In this document: positions 27,102 to 36,553 of the stretch, in pieces
Numbering within the stretch: the first letter of the stretch is position 1
How the letters are laid out: each line of letters starts with the position of its first letter
Program-made: the position numbers and the translations under genes
Assembly (NCBI GenBank): GCA_964460985.1
Contig: CAYWQX010000002.1
Span: 1-64,000 of the forward strand
DNA length: 64,000 bases
Source of the DNA: CAZABG01 sp964460985
Lineage (GTDB): Bacteria > Chlamydiota > Chlamydiia > Chlamydiales > Parachlamydiaceae
Direction of reading: 5' to 3'
The notes under the pieces: model-generated
What the model saw: the letters and a program-made list of their open reading frames with translations, nothing else
Database searches by the model: none
What the model was told of the DNA's origin: nothing

Positions 27102-27671
27102 ATGTCGACTCAGCAAAAAATTCATCGTGAATTAACCATCGAACAAATCCTCGGGATGTTCCCAGGCAAGTCGCAGAAACTCGCGCAAGAGATCACGAAT
27201 GCCGGCCTTCACTGTGTGGGCTGCGGGGCTGCAACCTATGAAACACTCGAGCAAGGGATGATGGGCCATGGCAAATCGGAAGATCAAATCAATGATCTCG
27301 TTAAAAAACTTAATAAGCTCCTCGATGAGCCGGTCGATAGATCGACGATCACTGTGACGCCAAGCGCTGCGAAAAAATTCCTCGAGATCTGCAAAGAGGA
27401 AAATAAAGCCGGCTGGGCGCTTCGTTTTGATGAAGTGTTAGCCGGTTGCAGCGGTTATGAATATGTCTTAGACTTTTCCGAAAAGCCCTCTGCGAATGAT
27501 ATCGTGTTCCACTCAAACGGTGTAGACATTCACATTGATAGCAAAAAACAGGGGCGCCTTTTAGGCTGCGAGATTGACTGGGTCGAGAATCTTCACTCCC
27601 CTGGCTTCAAAATCTCCAATCCAAACGCTAAATCATCCTGCGGTTGCGGATCTTCCCACAACTACAACTAA
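27102..27671 (+). CDS. DUF1858 domain fused to IscA/HesB-type iron-sulfur carrier
   Basis: 189 residues. Residues 8-72 match the DUF1858 pattern (LTIEQILGMFPGKSQKLAQEI, then GLHCVGCGAATYETLEQG), a small domain with a CxxC motif often next to redox proteins. From about residue 78 an A-type carrier follows: TITVTPSAAKKFLEI, LRFDEVLAGCSGYEYVLDF, and a C-terminal SSCGCGSS supplying the paired Cys. The three cluster ligands of IscA/ErpA are retained. It is operonic with the ferredoxin. The fusion suggests a carrier with an extra metal or cluster site. Confidence 0.88.
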   Translation: MSTQQKIHRELTIEQILGMFPGKSQKLAQEITNAGLHCVGCGAATYETLEQGMMGHGKSEDQINDLVKKLNKLLDEPVDRSTITVTPSAAKKFLEICKEENKAGWALRFDEVLAGCSGYEYVLDFSEKPSANDIVFHSNGVDIHIDSKKQGRLLGCEIDWVENLHSPGFKISNPNAKSSCGCGSSHNYN

Positions 27672-27679
27672 TTTTTCTA

Positions 27680-27704
27680 AAGGTGCGAAGACCTCTTCGC
27701 ACCT
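27680..27704 (+). terminator. Hairpin terminator after the IscA-like gene
   Basis: Perfect 11-base arms AAGGTGCGAAG (27680-27690) and CTTCGCACCTT (27694-27704) around a 3-base loop, followed by a pyrimidine-rich tract with runs of T up to 27724. It lies 8 bases after the stop codon and also faces the end of the minus-strand lpd gene. Confidence 0.85.
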
Positions 27705-27745
27705 TATCTTCTTTTCATTTTTTTACCACAGAATTATTAATACAA

Positions 27746-29092
27746 TTAGAAATGGATTTGGCGACCGAGAGCGTTTAGGACAGCTTCCTTCACCCCTTCC
27801 GATAAGGTAGGATGGGCATGCGAAGCTAAGCCAAGCTCTTCTAGGGTCATCTTGTTATCGAGAGCAAGCACCCCCTCTTCAGCGAGCTCGGAAGCATTGA
27901 CGCCCACAATATGCAGGCCGAGAAATCGATTCGTGGCTTTATCTCCGATCACTTTAATCAAACCGTCGGTCTCACCCATACAACGAGCACGCGAAACTGC
28001 TTTAAATGAACACTGGCCGATGAGGAGCTCTCTTCCTAGAGCCTTTGCTTCTTTTTCGGTAAAACCGACTGAAACTGCTTCCGGAGAGGTATAGACAACA
28101 TTAGGAATGCTTACATAGTTGATATGCGATTTAATTCCAGCTATCGTCTCAACACAAACGGTTGCCTCTTCCATGGCTTTATGAGCGAGCATGGGACCTT
28201 GAATGCAATCGCCTATGGCATAGATATGTGGTTCGTAGGTTTGAAAGCGGTTATTCACTTCGATCAAGCCGCGGTCGTTTGTTTTAAAATGAAGATTCTT
28301 GGTGTATGCTCGTCTTCCGACCGCTACAAGGACGACCTCTCCTTCAAGCGTTTCATTTTCTAACTGTATTTTAATGGGATCTGAAAGTTCGGCACTAAGG
28401 ACTTTTGTTTTAAGTTTAAAATCGATTCCCTGGCGTGTGAGAATCTGCTGAAGGGATTTGGAGACCGAACTATCCATGCCGGCCACAATCTCATCCAGCA
28501 TTTCAACCACTGTTACTTTTGAACCGAGGCGCGAGTAAATGGAGGCCATCTCCACACCGATCACACCTCCGCCAATTACAATTAATCGATTTGGAATTTG
28601 TTCCAAGCTGAGCGCGCCAGTTGACGAGACGACTCGCTTCTCATCAAAAGGTAAAAACGGCAACTGAACAGGCTCTGAGCCTGTAGCAATTAAAAAGTTT
28701 TTAGCTTGATAGGTTTGATCGCCCACTTTGATAGAGTTCTTATCAATAAAGGAGGCCTCTCCCTTGATCCACTCCACTTTATTTTTTAAAAAAAGCGATT
28801 CAATCCCTTTGGTAAGCCCTTTTACCACGTCAGCTTTGCGATTCATCATTTGGGGAAAATTGACCTCATATTTTGAGATATCAATTCCATGGGCTTTGGC
28901 TTTTTCTTTGACAAAAGACAAATGCTCCGTTGACTGCAAGAGCGCCTTCGAGGGGATGCAGCCAACATTTAAGCAAGTACCCCCTAAAGTACTTTCCTTC
29001 TCTACGCAAGCTGTTTTTAATCCAAGCTGGGCGGCTCTTATCGCGCCTACATAACCTCCCGGGCCTGAACCAATCACGATTAAATCATACAT
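27746..29092 (-). CDS. lpd: Dihydrolipoyl dehydrogenase (E3)
   Basis: 448 residues from the ATG at 29092; an upstream TTG would add three residues. FAD motif IGSGPGGYVGAIRAAQLG, redox-active disulfide GGTCLNVGCIPSK, NAD motif IGGGVIGVEMASIYSRLG, AIGDCIQGPMLAHKA, and the C-terminal His-Glu dyad in SHAHPTLSEG. It reoxidises dihydrolipoamide on SucB. The start overlaps the sucB stop by 8 bases, giving a complete sucA-sucB-lpd operon. It could also serve other lipoamide complexes. Confidence 0.96.
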   Translation of the reverse strand: MYDLIVIGSGPGGYVGAIRAAQLGLKTACVEKESTLGGTCLNVGCIPSKALLQSTEHLSFVKEKAKAHGIDISKYEVNFPQMMNRKADVVKGLTKGIESLFLKNKVEWIKGEASFIDKNSIKVGDQTYQAKNFLIATGSEPVQLPFLPFDEKRVVSSTGALSLEQIPNRLIVIGGGVIGVEMASIYSRLGSKVTVVEMLDEIVAGMDSSVSKSLQQILTRQGIDFKLKTKVLSAELSDPIKIQLENETLEGEVVLVAVGRRAYTKNLHFKTNDRGLIEVNNRFQTYEPHIYAIGDCIQGPMLAHKAMEEATVCVETIAGIKSHINYVSIPNVVYTSPEAVSVGFTEKEAKALGRELLIGQCSFKAVSRARCMGETDGLIKVIGDKATNRFLGLHIVGVNASELAEEGVLALDNKMTLEELGLASHAHPTLSEGVKEAVLNALGRQIHF

Positions 29093-30218
29093 CGAGCACA
29101 AACCTGCTTGGATCTTCTAAGAGTTCTTTCACATGCACCAGGAATTGTACCGCCTCTTTCCCATCGACAATCCGATGATCGTAGGTGAGGGCGATATACA
29201 TCATAGGACGTATCACGATTTGATCGTCAACCACGACAGGTCTTTTCTCGATTTTATGCATTCCTAAAATACCGCTCTGAGGGAAGTTGAGGATGGGAGT
29301 CGATAAAAGCGAGCCAAAAGTGCCTCCGTTGGTCAATGTAAAAGTGCCTCCCTTCATATCATCAACGGTAAGGCCCCCTTCACGCGCTTTTTTGGCATAG
29401 GTCTCAATCGCTTTTTCAATTTCAGGGAAAGTGAGGGTTTCGGTGTGCTTGATAACAGGCACTACAAGCCCTCGATCGGTAGAGATGGCAACTCCCAAAT
29501 CCACGTGCGAATTTTCAACAATTTCATCTCCATCGATTGAAGCATTGATAAGAGGGTGATCTTTTAATGCTGAGCAAATCGCATGGGCAAAGAAAGAGAG
29601 AAAGCCGAGTTTCACATCGTACTTCTTTTGAAACGCTTCCTTATATTTTTCCCGAATAGCTATCACTAAGCTCATATCAACCTCGTTAAAGGTCGTGAGC
29701 ATCGCGGTCATTTGCTTCGCTTCAACAAGGCGTCTCGCAATCGTTTGCCTGATCATGCTCATTTTTTTGCGGGTTTGCCCCGCCTTAACCTCTTGGATGA
29801 TCGGCCTTGGACTTGATTCCACTTTTTCAGAAAGCTTTTCCACAGGCACTTTTTCATCAAAAAAACTCTCTTTCGCAATCCGAGTACTGTCTAGGCCTGA
29901 AAAAGAGCTAGGCTCAGGGATGGGTTTGGGAGCTTCGATTTTAGGCTCGGGCTTTTTTTCCTCTTTTTTGGTTTCAACCAGTTTCTGAGAGCTCTCAACA
30001 ATCGCTCCAACCACCTGGCCGATCACGACCTTGTCGCCTTGTTTCACAGTAAGGTTTACCACACCCGCTTTCGGCGCATGTAAAACCTGGTTGACTTTGT
30101 CGGTCTCAAGTTCGAGGATTTCCTCGTCCTCTTGGACTAAAGATCCAGAGGGTTTAAAGATTTGGCCGATCACCGCTTCGGTAATCGACTCGCCCATTCC
30201 GGGAACGGTGATATTCAT
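29085..30218 (-). CDS. sucB: Dihydrolipoyllysine succinyltransferase (E2 of 2-oxoglutarate dehydrogenase)
   Basis: 377 residues. The N-terminal lipoyl domain has the modified Lys in ELETDKVNQVLHAP. A Lys/Glu/Pro/Ser linker (about 75-150) follows, then the catalytic domain with KMSMIRQTIARRLVEAK, FNEVDMS, FTLTNGGTFGS and the active site YDHRIVDGKEAVQFL. I do not see a clear peripheral-subunit-binding domain in the linker. Transfers succinyl to CoA. ATGA overlap with sucA. Confidence 0.95.
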   Translation of the reverse strand: MNITVPGMGESITEAVIGQIFKPSGSLVQEDEEILELETDKVNQVLHAPKAGVVNLTVKQGDKVVIGQVVGAIVESSQKLVETKKEEKKPEPKIEAPKPIPEPSSFSGLDSTRIAKESFFDEKVPVEKLSEKVESSPRPIIQEVKAGQTRKKMSMIRQTIARRLVEAKQMTAMLTTFNEVDMSLVIAIREKYKEAFQKKYDVKLGFLSFFAHAICSALKDHPLINASIDGDEIVENSHVDLGVAISTDRGLVVPVIKHTETLTFPEIEKAIETYAKKAREGGLTVDDMKGGTFTLTNGGTFGSLLSTPILNFPQSGILGMHKIEKRPVVVDDQIVIRPMMYIALTYDHRIVDGKEAVQFLVHVKELLEDPSRFVLDV

Positions 30219-32959
30219 GCTCTAATCTGCCCCGCTATTTCAAAATTTGAAGAAGATCCCGGGGTGAATATCTTTTCCATGATCTTATGCAATTCAAGTT
30301 TATGGAGAGGATATAACCCTGCTGCAGGAGATGCCGAGGAGACTCTTCCTGCGTATTCGATCTCGCCGAACAAGGACTCTAAGTAAGGTTTTATAAAACC
30401 ATAAGCCCCCATATTTTCAGGCTCTTCCTGAGCCCAAATAAAGCGTTTTACAGAGCCATATTGCTCTCTAATTTTATTAAGCTTATCGATATCCAGCGGA
30501 TAAAGCTGCTCGATTCGTATGATCGCCCCTTTATCAAATTTCACTTTCTCCTGATAAGCCTTTAACTCGTAGTAAATTTTTCCCGAACAGAAAATAAGGG
30601 TATGAGGGAAATGACCCGGATTCGGATCGTCTAAAATGGGGATGAATTCACCTGAGACAAAATCTTTCAAGAAACTTACACAAGCCGGCAAACGCAAAAG
30701 CGCTTTAGGAGTGAAGACGACAAGAGGCTTGGCTATTTTTTCAAGCGCTTGCCTTCGTAATAAATGAAAATGCTGGGCAGGAGTGGTTGGGTTTGCGATC
30801 CGCATATTATCGTGGGCTGATAAACATAAAAACCGCTCTAACCTACCTGAAGAGTGCTCTGGGCCTTGTCCTTCATATCCATGGGGAAGAAACAAAGTCA
30901 CATTTGATCTCTGTCCCCACTTTTGTTCTGACGAGGCAATATATTGATCGATGATAACTTGAGCTCCGTTTGCAAAATCACCAAACTGCGCCTCCCAGAT
31001 GGTAAGTCCTTCGGGAATGCTGATAGAATAGCCGTATTCAAAGGCTAAAGCGGCAAACTCCGACAGGTGGGAGTTCACAACGGTAAAGGGGGCTTGCGAT
31101 TTCTGGATATGTTTTAAAGGGGTGTAGTGCTGCTCGTTTTTTTGATCTACTATGACACTATGGCGATGGCTAAACGTGCCTCTTTCAACATCTTGTCCAG
31201 CTAGGCGAACGGGCCTTCCCTCTATCAAAAGAGTGCCATAGGCCAAAAGCTCTCCCATTCCCCAATCGATCCCTTTTTCTTCACCGTCTGCAAAAATCAT
31301 ATGCAGCCGGTCTTTCATCAGCGATTTGACTTTGGGATGGACTTCAAAATCATCCGGTGCAGTAGACAAGGCTTTTGCAACTAACCCCAGCTCTTCGGAC
31401 GAAACCGATGTTTTAATCTTAGAGGGCTCATAAGGCTTATCAACCGGCATTTTAATATCGCCAGGCTCTTGTTTTTTAAGCTTGAGGCTCTCTTTGGCAG
31501 CGTTCAGAGCTTTTTTAAACTCCCCTTCCATCTCTTCTGCCATGTACTGCTCGACCGCCCCTTCATGGATCAGCTTATCGCGGTAAAGCTCGCGGATAGA
31601 GGGCTTATTTTTAATCTGATGATAAAGATAAGGCTGCGTAAAGGCCGGCTCATCACTTTCGTTGTGCCCGTATTTTCTCCAGCCGTAGATATCTATAAAC
31701 ACATCGATATTAAATTTTTGCCGGATTTCTACGGCAAGCTTTGTGATAAATAAAGCTCCTTCAGGATCTTCCGCATTGACATGGAAAACGGGGCATCCAA
31801 AGGCTTTTGCAATATCGGTACAATATCTGGTCGATCTTCCCTCTTCAGGAGAGGTTGTAAAACCGATCTGATTATTAATGACAAAATGAATTGTCCCTCC
31901 CGTCTCATACCCTTTCAATTTTTGCATCTGGAGGGTTTCATACACAACTCCCTGACCCGCAAGAGCGGCATCGCCATGCACTAAAATCGGCATCACCTGT
32001 TTGAAAGGCTCTTTTTTCTTTAATTGCTTACCTTTCACTTGCCCTTCTACCACAGCATCGACCGATTCAAGATGGCTTGGATTAGGGCTAAGGGTTACTT
32101 TTATATTGTGGCCGTGGCTTGTCACCTCATCGGCATAAAAACCTTTATGATACTTTACATCGCCCGTCCCTTCGAAGGAGTCAGGGATATAGCCTTCATC
32201 AAATTCAGCAAAAATATCGTTATAGGATTTGTTCAGGATATTAGAGAGAACATTAAGCCGCCCTCTATGAGCCATGCCGATCACAAACTCTTCCACTCCA
32301 AGATCAGCTCCTTTTTCTAGAACCTCTCTTAGCATGGGTATTAGAGTCTCTGAACCTTCTAAAGAAAATCTTTTTTGCCCCACGAATTTTGTGTGCATAA
32401 AGGTTTCGATGAGCTCCGACTTTGATAGGTGCTCATAAATAAGCTGCTTTTCTTCTATGGTAAGGGCATGTGAACTGTTTTCTGCCGCCTCTTCGATAAA
32501 TTTTTCGACCTCGACGGGAACAATCCCTTTAAATTCATAACCGATCATTCCCGTGTAGGTATTTTTCAGCTTTTGGATTGCTTCAAGAAGATCGGGCTGC
32601 TGAAGTTCCGATTTAGAAAAACCAAACGAAGAGGGATCTAACTTCTCAGGACTATCCGCTTTAAAAAGTGGATTGAATGAGGCAAAAAGATGGCCATTTT
32701 TTCTAAACGCATTCCGTAAATTTTCGAGACGAATGTTTTTAGCTTCTTCCAGATGTTTGGATAGGTGAGGATCTCCTTGCGGAAGGGATAGCTCGGGCTT
32801 AGGGCCTGCCGGCTTCTGATGCATCTCTTTAAAAACTTTGGCCCAAGAGGGATCGACCGAATTGGGATCGCGAGAGTATTTCTCATACATCTCTTCGTAA
32901 ACGGCGGGGCTTAAGATAAAATCATCGATGTTCAAAGTTGACCTTAAATTATTCAACAT
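30215..32959 (-). CDS. sucA: 2-oxoglutarate dehydrogenase E1 component
   Basis: 914 residues, typical E1o length. The N-terminal E2-binding-type segment (VYEEMYEKYSRDPNSVDPSWAKVF) is followed by the thiamine diphosphate region: GMAHRGRLNVLSNIL, HGDAALAGQGVVYETLQM, FVINNQIGFTT and DIYGWRKYGHNESDEPAFTQP; later FEYGYSI, QFGDFANGAQVIIDQYI and LPHGYEGQGPEHSSGRLERFL. It decarboxylates 2-oxoglutarate and starts the sucA-sucB-lpd operon. Only 35 bases separate it from the divergent gene at 32995, so their promoters must lie inside or close to the coding ends. Confidence 0.97.
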   Translation of the reverse strand: MLNNLRSTLNIDDFILSPAVYEEMYEKYSRDPNSVDPSWAKVFKEMHQKPAGPKPELSLPQGDPHLSKHLEEAKNIRLENLRNAFRKNGHLFASFNPLFKADSPEKLDPSSFGFSKSELQQPDLLEAIQKLKNTYTGMIGYEFKGIVPVEVEKFIEEAAENSSHALTIEEKQLIYEHLSKSELIETFMHTKFVGQKRFSLEGSETLIPMLREVLEKGADLGVEEFVIGMAHRGRLNVLSNILNKSYNDIFAEFDEGYIPDSFEGTGDVKYHKGFYADEVTSHGHNIKVTLSPNPSHLESVDAVVEGQVKGKQLKKKEPFKQVMPILVHGDAALAGQGVVYETLQMQKLKGYETGGTIHFVINNQIGFTTSPEEGRSTRYCTDIAKAFGCPVFHVNAEDPEGALFITKLAVEIRQKFNIDVFIDIYGWRKYGHNESDEPAFTQPYLYHQIKNKPSIRELYRDKLIHEGAVEQYMAEEMEGEFKKALNAAKESLKLKKQEPGDIKMPVDKPYEPSKIKTSVSSEELGLVAKALSTAPDDFEVHPKVKSLMKDRLHMIFADGEEKGIDWGMGELLAYGTLLIEGRPVRLAGQDVERGTFSHRHSVIVDQKNEQHYTPLKHIQKSQAPFTVVNSHLSEFAALAFEYGYSISIPEGLTIWEAQFGDFANGAQVIIDQYIASSEQKWGQRSNVTLFLPHGYEGQGPEHSSGRLERFLCLSAHDNMRIANPTTPAQHFHLLRRQALEKIAKPLVVFTPKALLRLPACVSFLKDFVSGEFIPILDDPNPGHFPHTLIFCSGKIYYELKAYQEKVKFDKGAIIRIEQLYPLDIDKLNKIREQYGSVKRFIWAQEEPENMGAYGFIKPYLESLFGEIEYAGRVSSASPAAGLYPLHKLELHKIMEKIFTPGSSSNFEIAGQIRA

Positions 32960-32994
32960 CCAAGATTTAACTGAGAAAAAATTATTTTAAAAGT

Positions 32995-33471
32995 ATGTTT
33001 TTGTTTTTACTCCTCCTTTTTCACGCCTGTTCAGCTCCGTCGGTTAATCCCATTGAGCACAAAATTCTAGGTCGCTCAGGACAAGAGCTTTATACTATTC
33101 AAACTCCTGCCTATTGGAAAAGAGTCGATACCCCCTTAACCTCTGACACCATGAAGCCGATTGCTGAATTTGATGGAGGAAGCTTTAAGCTCGTCATTCA
33201 TAACTTTCCAGGGATAGCAATACCCCCTCAAGCTCAAGTTCAACGTTGGAAAACGAAAAACCCCGAAGCCCGCATCACCGAGACCGCTTTCAACGGATTT
33301 AGAGGCCTTATTTTTGAAGATGAAACGGTGTTTGCGGTGGCGCTTGAAACACCCTACCCTAAAAAGGGTGAAAAATATGCTCCCGTCACAATTAAAGTAA
33401 CGGGTCAATTCAATCCAAAAGAAATATTCCAAGCGATCAAAACCTTTATGACAAGAGACCCCTTTCCATGA
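32995..33471 (+). CDS. Putative lipoprotein of unknown function, upstream of resB
   Basis: 158 residues. The start MFLFLLLLFHACSA is a very short hydrophobic signal ending in a Cys, an imperfect lipobox. The rest is a beta-rich globular domain (residues such as WKRVDTPL, FKLVIHNFPG, FRGLIFEDETVFAVALE). Its stop overlaps the ResB start by 4 bases, so a part in cytochrome c maturation or envelope redox chemistry is possible by context. No heme-binding CxxCH is present. Confidence 0.65.
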   Translation: MFLFLLLLFHACSAPSVNPIEHKILGRSGQELYTIQTPAYWKRVDTPLTSDTMKPIAEFDGGSFKLVIHNFPGIAIPPQAQVQRWKTKNPEARITETAFNGFRGLIFEDETVFAVALETPYPKKGEKYAPVTIKVTGQFNPKEIFQAIKTFMTRDPFP

Positions 33472-34727
33472 TCAAATTTTTAGGTTCGGTATGGTTTGCC
33501 ATTCTTTTAATTTTACTGACCGCTCTTTTCGTGATCGTCGGAACTTTTATCGAATCAGCTTATGGATCGCATGGACAGGCCTCTGAAAAGATTTACTCTC
33601 ACCCCCTTTTTCTCATTCTTTTATGGGGGTTTTTCATAAATATTTTGGTCTCCCTCTTAAGTCGCTTCCCCTTAAAAAAACACCATCTTCCTTTTGTGCT
33701 CGCCCACATAGGACTTCTCATGATGATCAGCGGAGCTCTTTTAAAAATCACTTTTGGCTTTCAAGGTTTTATTCAGATGCGAGAAGGGGAAAAAACTACT
33801 CTTGCTTATCGCTCCAATTCTGAGGCTGTCTCCATTCAGCCAAGAGGCCAAGAAAAAATATCATACCCCCTTAAAGACTTTAAAATACTTGCCCGCTTTG
33901 ACCATGGCGAGATGAGTCAAGAGCTGTGGTTTAAAAAGGAAGGAGTGGTTCTCTTTGGAAAAAGGCCTCTTCCCTTAAATCAGGTAATTCCTCTCCAAAT
34001 TCAGGGTGAAACCTACCATTTTTTAGCGCATCAAGGAAGTCTAGAAGATCTAAAGCCGCAAATCGAAAAACCGATTTTATTTTTATTCAAAGATCAAGAG
34101 TCGATTGAGCATTTAATCGCTGTCAATTCAAAAGGGGAAATTGAACAAGCCGAGTATGACCCCAAAAACCTCAAAAGCTTTTACGCTTATGACGATGGCT
34201 ATCTAGGATATGGATTAAGCTTTTCCTTCTTCAATAAAGAGATCGAAACCCCCCTCACCCAACTCTATAAAAAAAGCGAGCCTCCTCTCAAAAAAGAGGA
34301 GCAAAGACCCTTGATTGTATTGGATTATGAAGGTGAAAAAATTCCTTTGTTATTTAAAAACAGCCTTGCCTCACCCTTTAAAGATAGATTATTACGCTTT
34401 GAAGAAGAGTTTATTCATCTTCCCTTTACACTTCGGCTGATTCAGGCAAGAGCTCTTTTCTATCCCAACTCAAACCAACCGTTTAGCTATGAATCCGACT
34501 TTTTAATTAACGGGAAGCCCGTCACCCTTAGCATGAACCATGTCTATGAAAGCCCTGAAGGCTATAGGCTGTATTTATCCAATATAACGCCCATGAATAA
34601 AGGGGATGTAAAACAGGTGCAGCTTGCCGTTAATCGAGATCCTTTTAAGTGGATTTTAACCTATCCGGGGGCCATTATCCTTACGATCGGGATTTGTCTT
34701 CTTCTCTTTTTTAGAAAATGGCTATGA
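33468..34727 (+). CDS. resB: ResB-like cytochrome c biogenesis protein (system II)
   Basis: 419 residues. Three N-terminal membrane spans (SVWFAILLILLTALFVIVGTFIE; PLFLILLWGFFINILVSLL; FVLAHIGLLMMISGALLKI) with the conserved His in FVLAHIG; a long periplasmic domain (about 95-390); and a final span (GAIILTIGICLLLFF). This is the ResB/Ccs1 layout. With CcsA (36554-37744) it delivers and attaches heme to apocytochromes c. It supports a respiratory chain with c-type cytochromes. Confidence 0.85.
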   Translation: MIKFLGSVWFAILLILLTALFVIVGTFIESAYGSHGQASEKIYSHPLFLILLWGFFINILVSLLSRFPLKKHHLPFVLAHIGLLMMISGALLKITFGFQGFIQMREGEKTTLAYRSNSEAVSIQPRGQEKISYPLKDFKILARFDHGEMSQELWFKKEGVVLFGKRPLPLNQVIPLQIQGETYHFLAHQGSLEDLKPQIEKPILFLFKDQESIEHLIAVNSKGEIEQAEYDPKNLKSFYAYDDGYLGYGLSFSFFNKEIETPLTQLYKKSEPPLKKEEQRPLIVLDYEGEKIPLLFKNSLASPFKDRLLRFEEEFIHLPFTLRLIQARALFYPNSNQPFSYESDFLINGKPVTLSMNHVYESPEGYRLYLSNITPMNKGDVKQVQLAVNRDPFKWILTYPGAIILTIGICLLLFFRKWL

Positions 34728-35555
34728 GATTTCCGCCTCCGCGATGAGGGCATGCAGGCTTGTTTGATAAAAAGCGTGAAAAACGGTCCAGACTCGGCTC
34801 GCTATTGCAATGCCTTCTTCAATCTCCTCTTTTTTTAAGAGGAAAACTCGTTGGATTTTTGTGTAGCGAATCCGATCTTCTGTTTCCGCATTGAGTAAAG
34901 CAAAACATTTCGAATTGATAATTTTTATTTCTTGATCGGAAGAGATAATCTGAATTTTACTATTTGGGTCAGACACTATGTGATGATTGAAATGAAAATT
35001 AGAGTTTTCTTCCAAAAACTGCCGGGTCACATGTCCAAACACTGCCTGCGTCATGCAATTTAACATCCGGTTAAATCCAAAGGGGCTTCTAACTAGCGGA
35101 AGTAATTGCGCCAAGACCTCCCTAAGATTTTTTTTTGGAGAGTTGTTGGAGTAAATCAATGCACCATTTAATGTGATTGTGCCGACTCGAAGAACATCTA
35201 TTTCAGACTGACTATTAATATTCACTTCTAAACCTGGGCTTATGACCGTTACTTTACCGGGACGATTGAGTTCAAGATCGTTCCAGAGGTCGGTGATTTC
35301 GCTCGCCGGAGACTGGATTTGTCTTAATTTTAAACGATCGATGCGAAGAATATACTCTTCAATAAAAGAAGTTTGCGAGGGAGCCTCTTTATCTACCGGA
35401 AGGGGGGGAGAAGGATCTCTTTCATCTTTTTTCCGCTCTAAGAATATCTCTCCATCTTTCTCTTTCAGCTCGACTTCCCTTTGCAAGAGAGATTCTCGCT
35501 TTTTATCCCATTCTAAATAAACAAAGTCATCAGTTTGGAGCGGATTGAGTGCCAT
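34722..35555 (-). CDS. Hypothetical protein, second of an antisense pair
   Basis: 277 residues, soluble, mixed alpha/beta, no known family. The N-terminus is charged, with a proline patch (DPSPPLPVDKEAPS, about residues 47-60); a central beta-rich part includes GKVTVISPGLEVNIN. It overlaps the gene upstream (35530-36462) by 26 bases and converges on resB with a 6-base overlap. The pair lies between two cytochrome c maturation genes that face the other way. No signal peptide. Function unknown. Confidence 0.65.
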   Translation of the reverse strand: MALNPLQTDDFVYLEWDKKRESLLQREVELKEKDGEIFLERKKDERDPSPPLPVDKEAPSQTSFIEEYILRIDRLKLRQIQSPASEITDLWNDLELNRPGKVTVISPGLEVNINSQSEIDVLRVGTITLNGALIYSNNSPKKNLREVLAQLLPLVRSPFGFNRMLNCMTQAVFGHVTRQFLEENSNFHFNHHIVSDPNSKIQIISSDQEIKIINSKCFALLNAETEDRIRYTKIQRVFLLKKEEIEEGIAIASRVWTVFHAFYQTSLHALIAEAEIS

Positions 35556-36462
35556 CTAAGTAAGCCCTTCTTCTTAAAACACTGGATTGGAGTTCTTTGA
35601 TAAGGTCTGCATCTTTTGGAGGAAGAGAGTGGGAAGGCGCTTTTTTTTCCTCTTTTTTAGAAATAGGAATAGGATTTGACTTAGCCACCCTCGGAAGAGG
35701 AGGAGGCGTTTTCACATCTACCGCTTTTTTAGGGGCTTCCTTTTTTTCTTCAACACTCTTTTCAATTTGAGGGGTTTCTTGAACCGTCTCATGTTTTGAA
35801 GCATTCGCTTTAACCGCATTCATAAAAGCTTTGGATTTCGTAAGATCTTTCATAATACTTTCTGTCAGATTGATCCGTCCGCTTTGATTCAATGCTTTCT
35901 TAACGGCATCAGGAACCGTAATCTGCTGCCTTGGCTCCGGTTTTAGACGATTTTTGGCATTGGCAAAAGTCTCGATGGTAAACGCATTCAAGACCATCGT
36001 TCGATCGGGTTTAAGGGCCACTAACAAAGGGAGTTCGTTATATCCGTCGATAGATCGTTTGTAGAAGTTAGAAATTTTTCTGACCGTCTCTTCCTTTCCT
36101 TTTTCTTTTTTATAGACCCCCACCAATTTAACAAGACCTTGCAAACTTGCAGCAAATTTCTCTTCAATTACTTTGGCATTTTTTCGAATCGAGTCATCGG
36201 GGGTGTCCGTGTAGCTCGCATGTAGGATATCTATCGCTTTTTCAAACGTCTTTTCGAGCGAAATGACATCGAAAGAGTTGGTCGCTTTTCGCCAGATAGT
36301 CGTAAAAATACTAGGTGTCCATGAACCTGGAACATACTCGTAAATCTTGCCTGTTTTAGGTTCGTAGCTCAGTTTGTTACAGTTTTCCTTTCCCGGATCA
36401 AACTTCGAAAGAACATCCAGATTATGAATTATCACATCCGGATTTGAAAAAGGTGTAACCAT
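35530..36462 (-). CDS. Hypothetical protein with Lys/Pro-rich C-terminus
   Basis: 310 residues. A helical N-terminal domain (1-200) is followed by a low-complexity Lys/Glu/Pro tail (about 225-285, with KTPPPLPRVAKSNPIPISKK) and a short basic helix, DLIKELQSSVLRRR, near the C-terminus. Such a proline-rich stretch ahead of a short amphipathic helix resembles actin-binding WH2 layouts, but the match is weak. No known family, signal peptide or membrane span. Coupled to the next gene by overlap. Confidence 0.65.
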   Translation of the reverse strand: MVTPFSNPDVIIHNLDVLSKFDPGKENCNKLSYEPKTGKIYEYVPGSWTPSIFTTIWRKATNSFDVISLEKTFEKAIDILHASYTDTPDDSIRKNAKVIEEKFAASLQGLVKLVGVYKKEKGKEETVRKISNFYKRSIDGYNELPLLVALKPDRTMVLNAFTIETFANAKNRLKPEPRQQITVPDAVKKALNQSGRINLTESIMKDLTKSKAFMNAVKANASKHETVQETPQIEKSVEEKKEAPKKAVDVKTPPPLPRVAKSNPIPISKKEEKKAPSHSLPPKDADLIKELQSSVLRRRAYLDGTQSAPN

Positions 36463-36553
36463 AAGAAAAGTCTCCCGTCTTTTGAAGGCCTAATCTTAAT
36501 TAAATGGCAATTTTTTCCTTTAAATACAAGCTTCTCTTCGCTAAGGTATTGCC

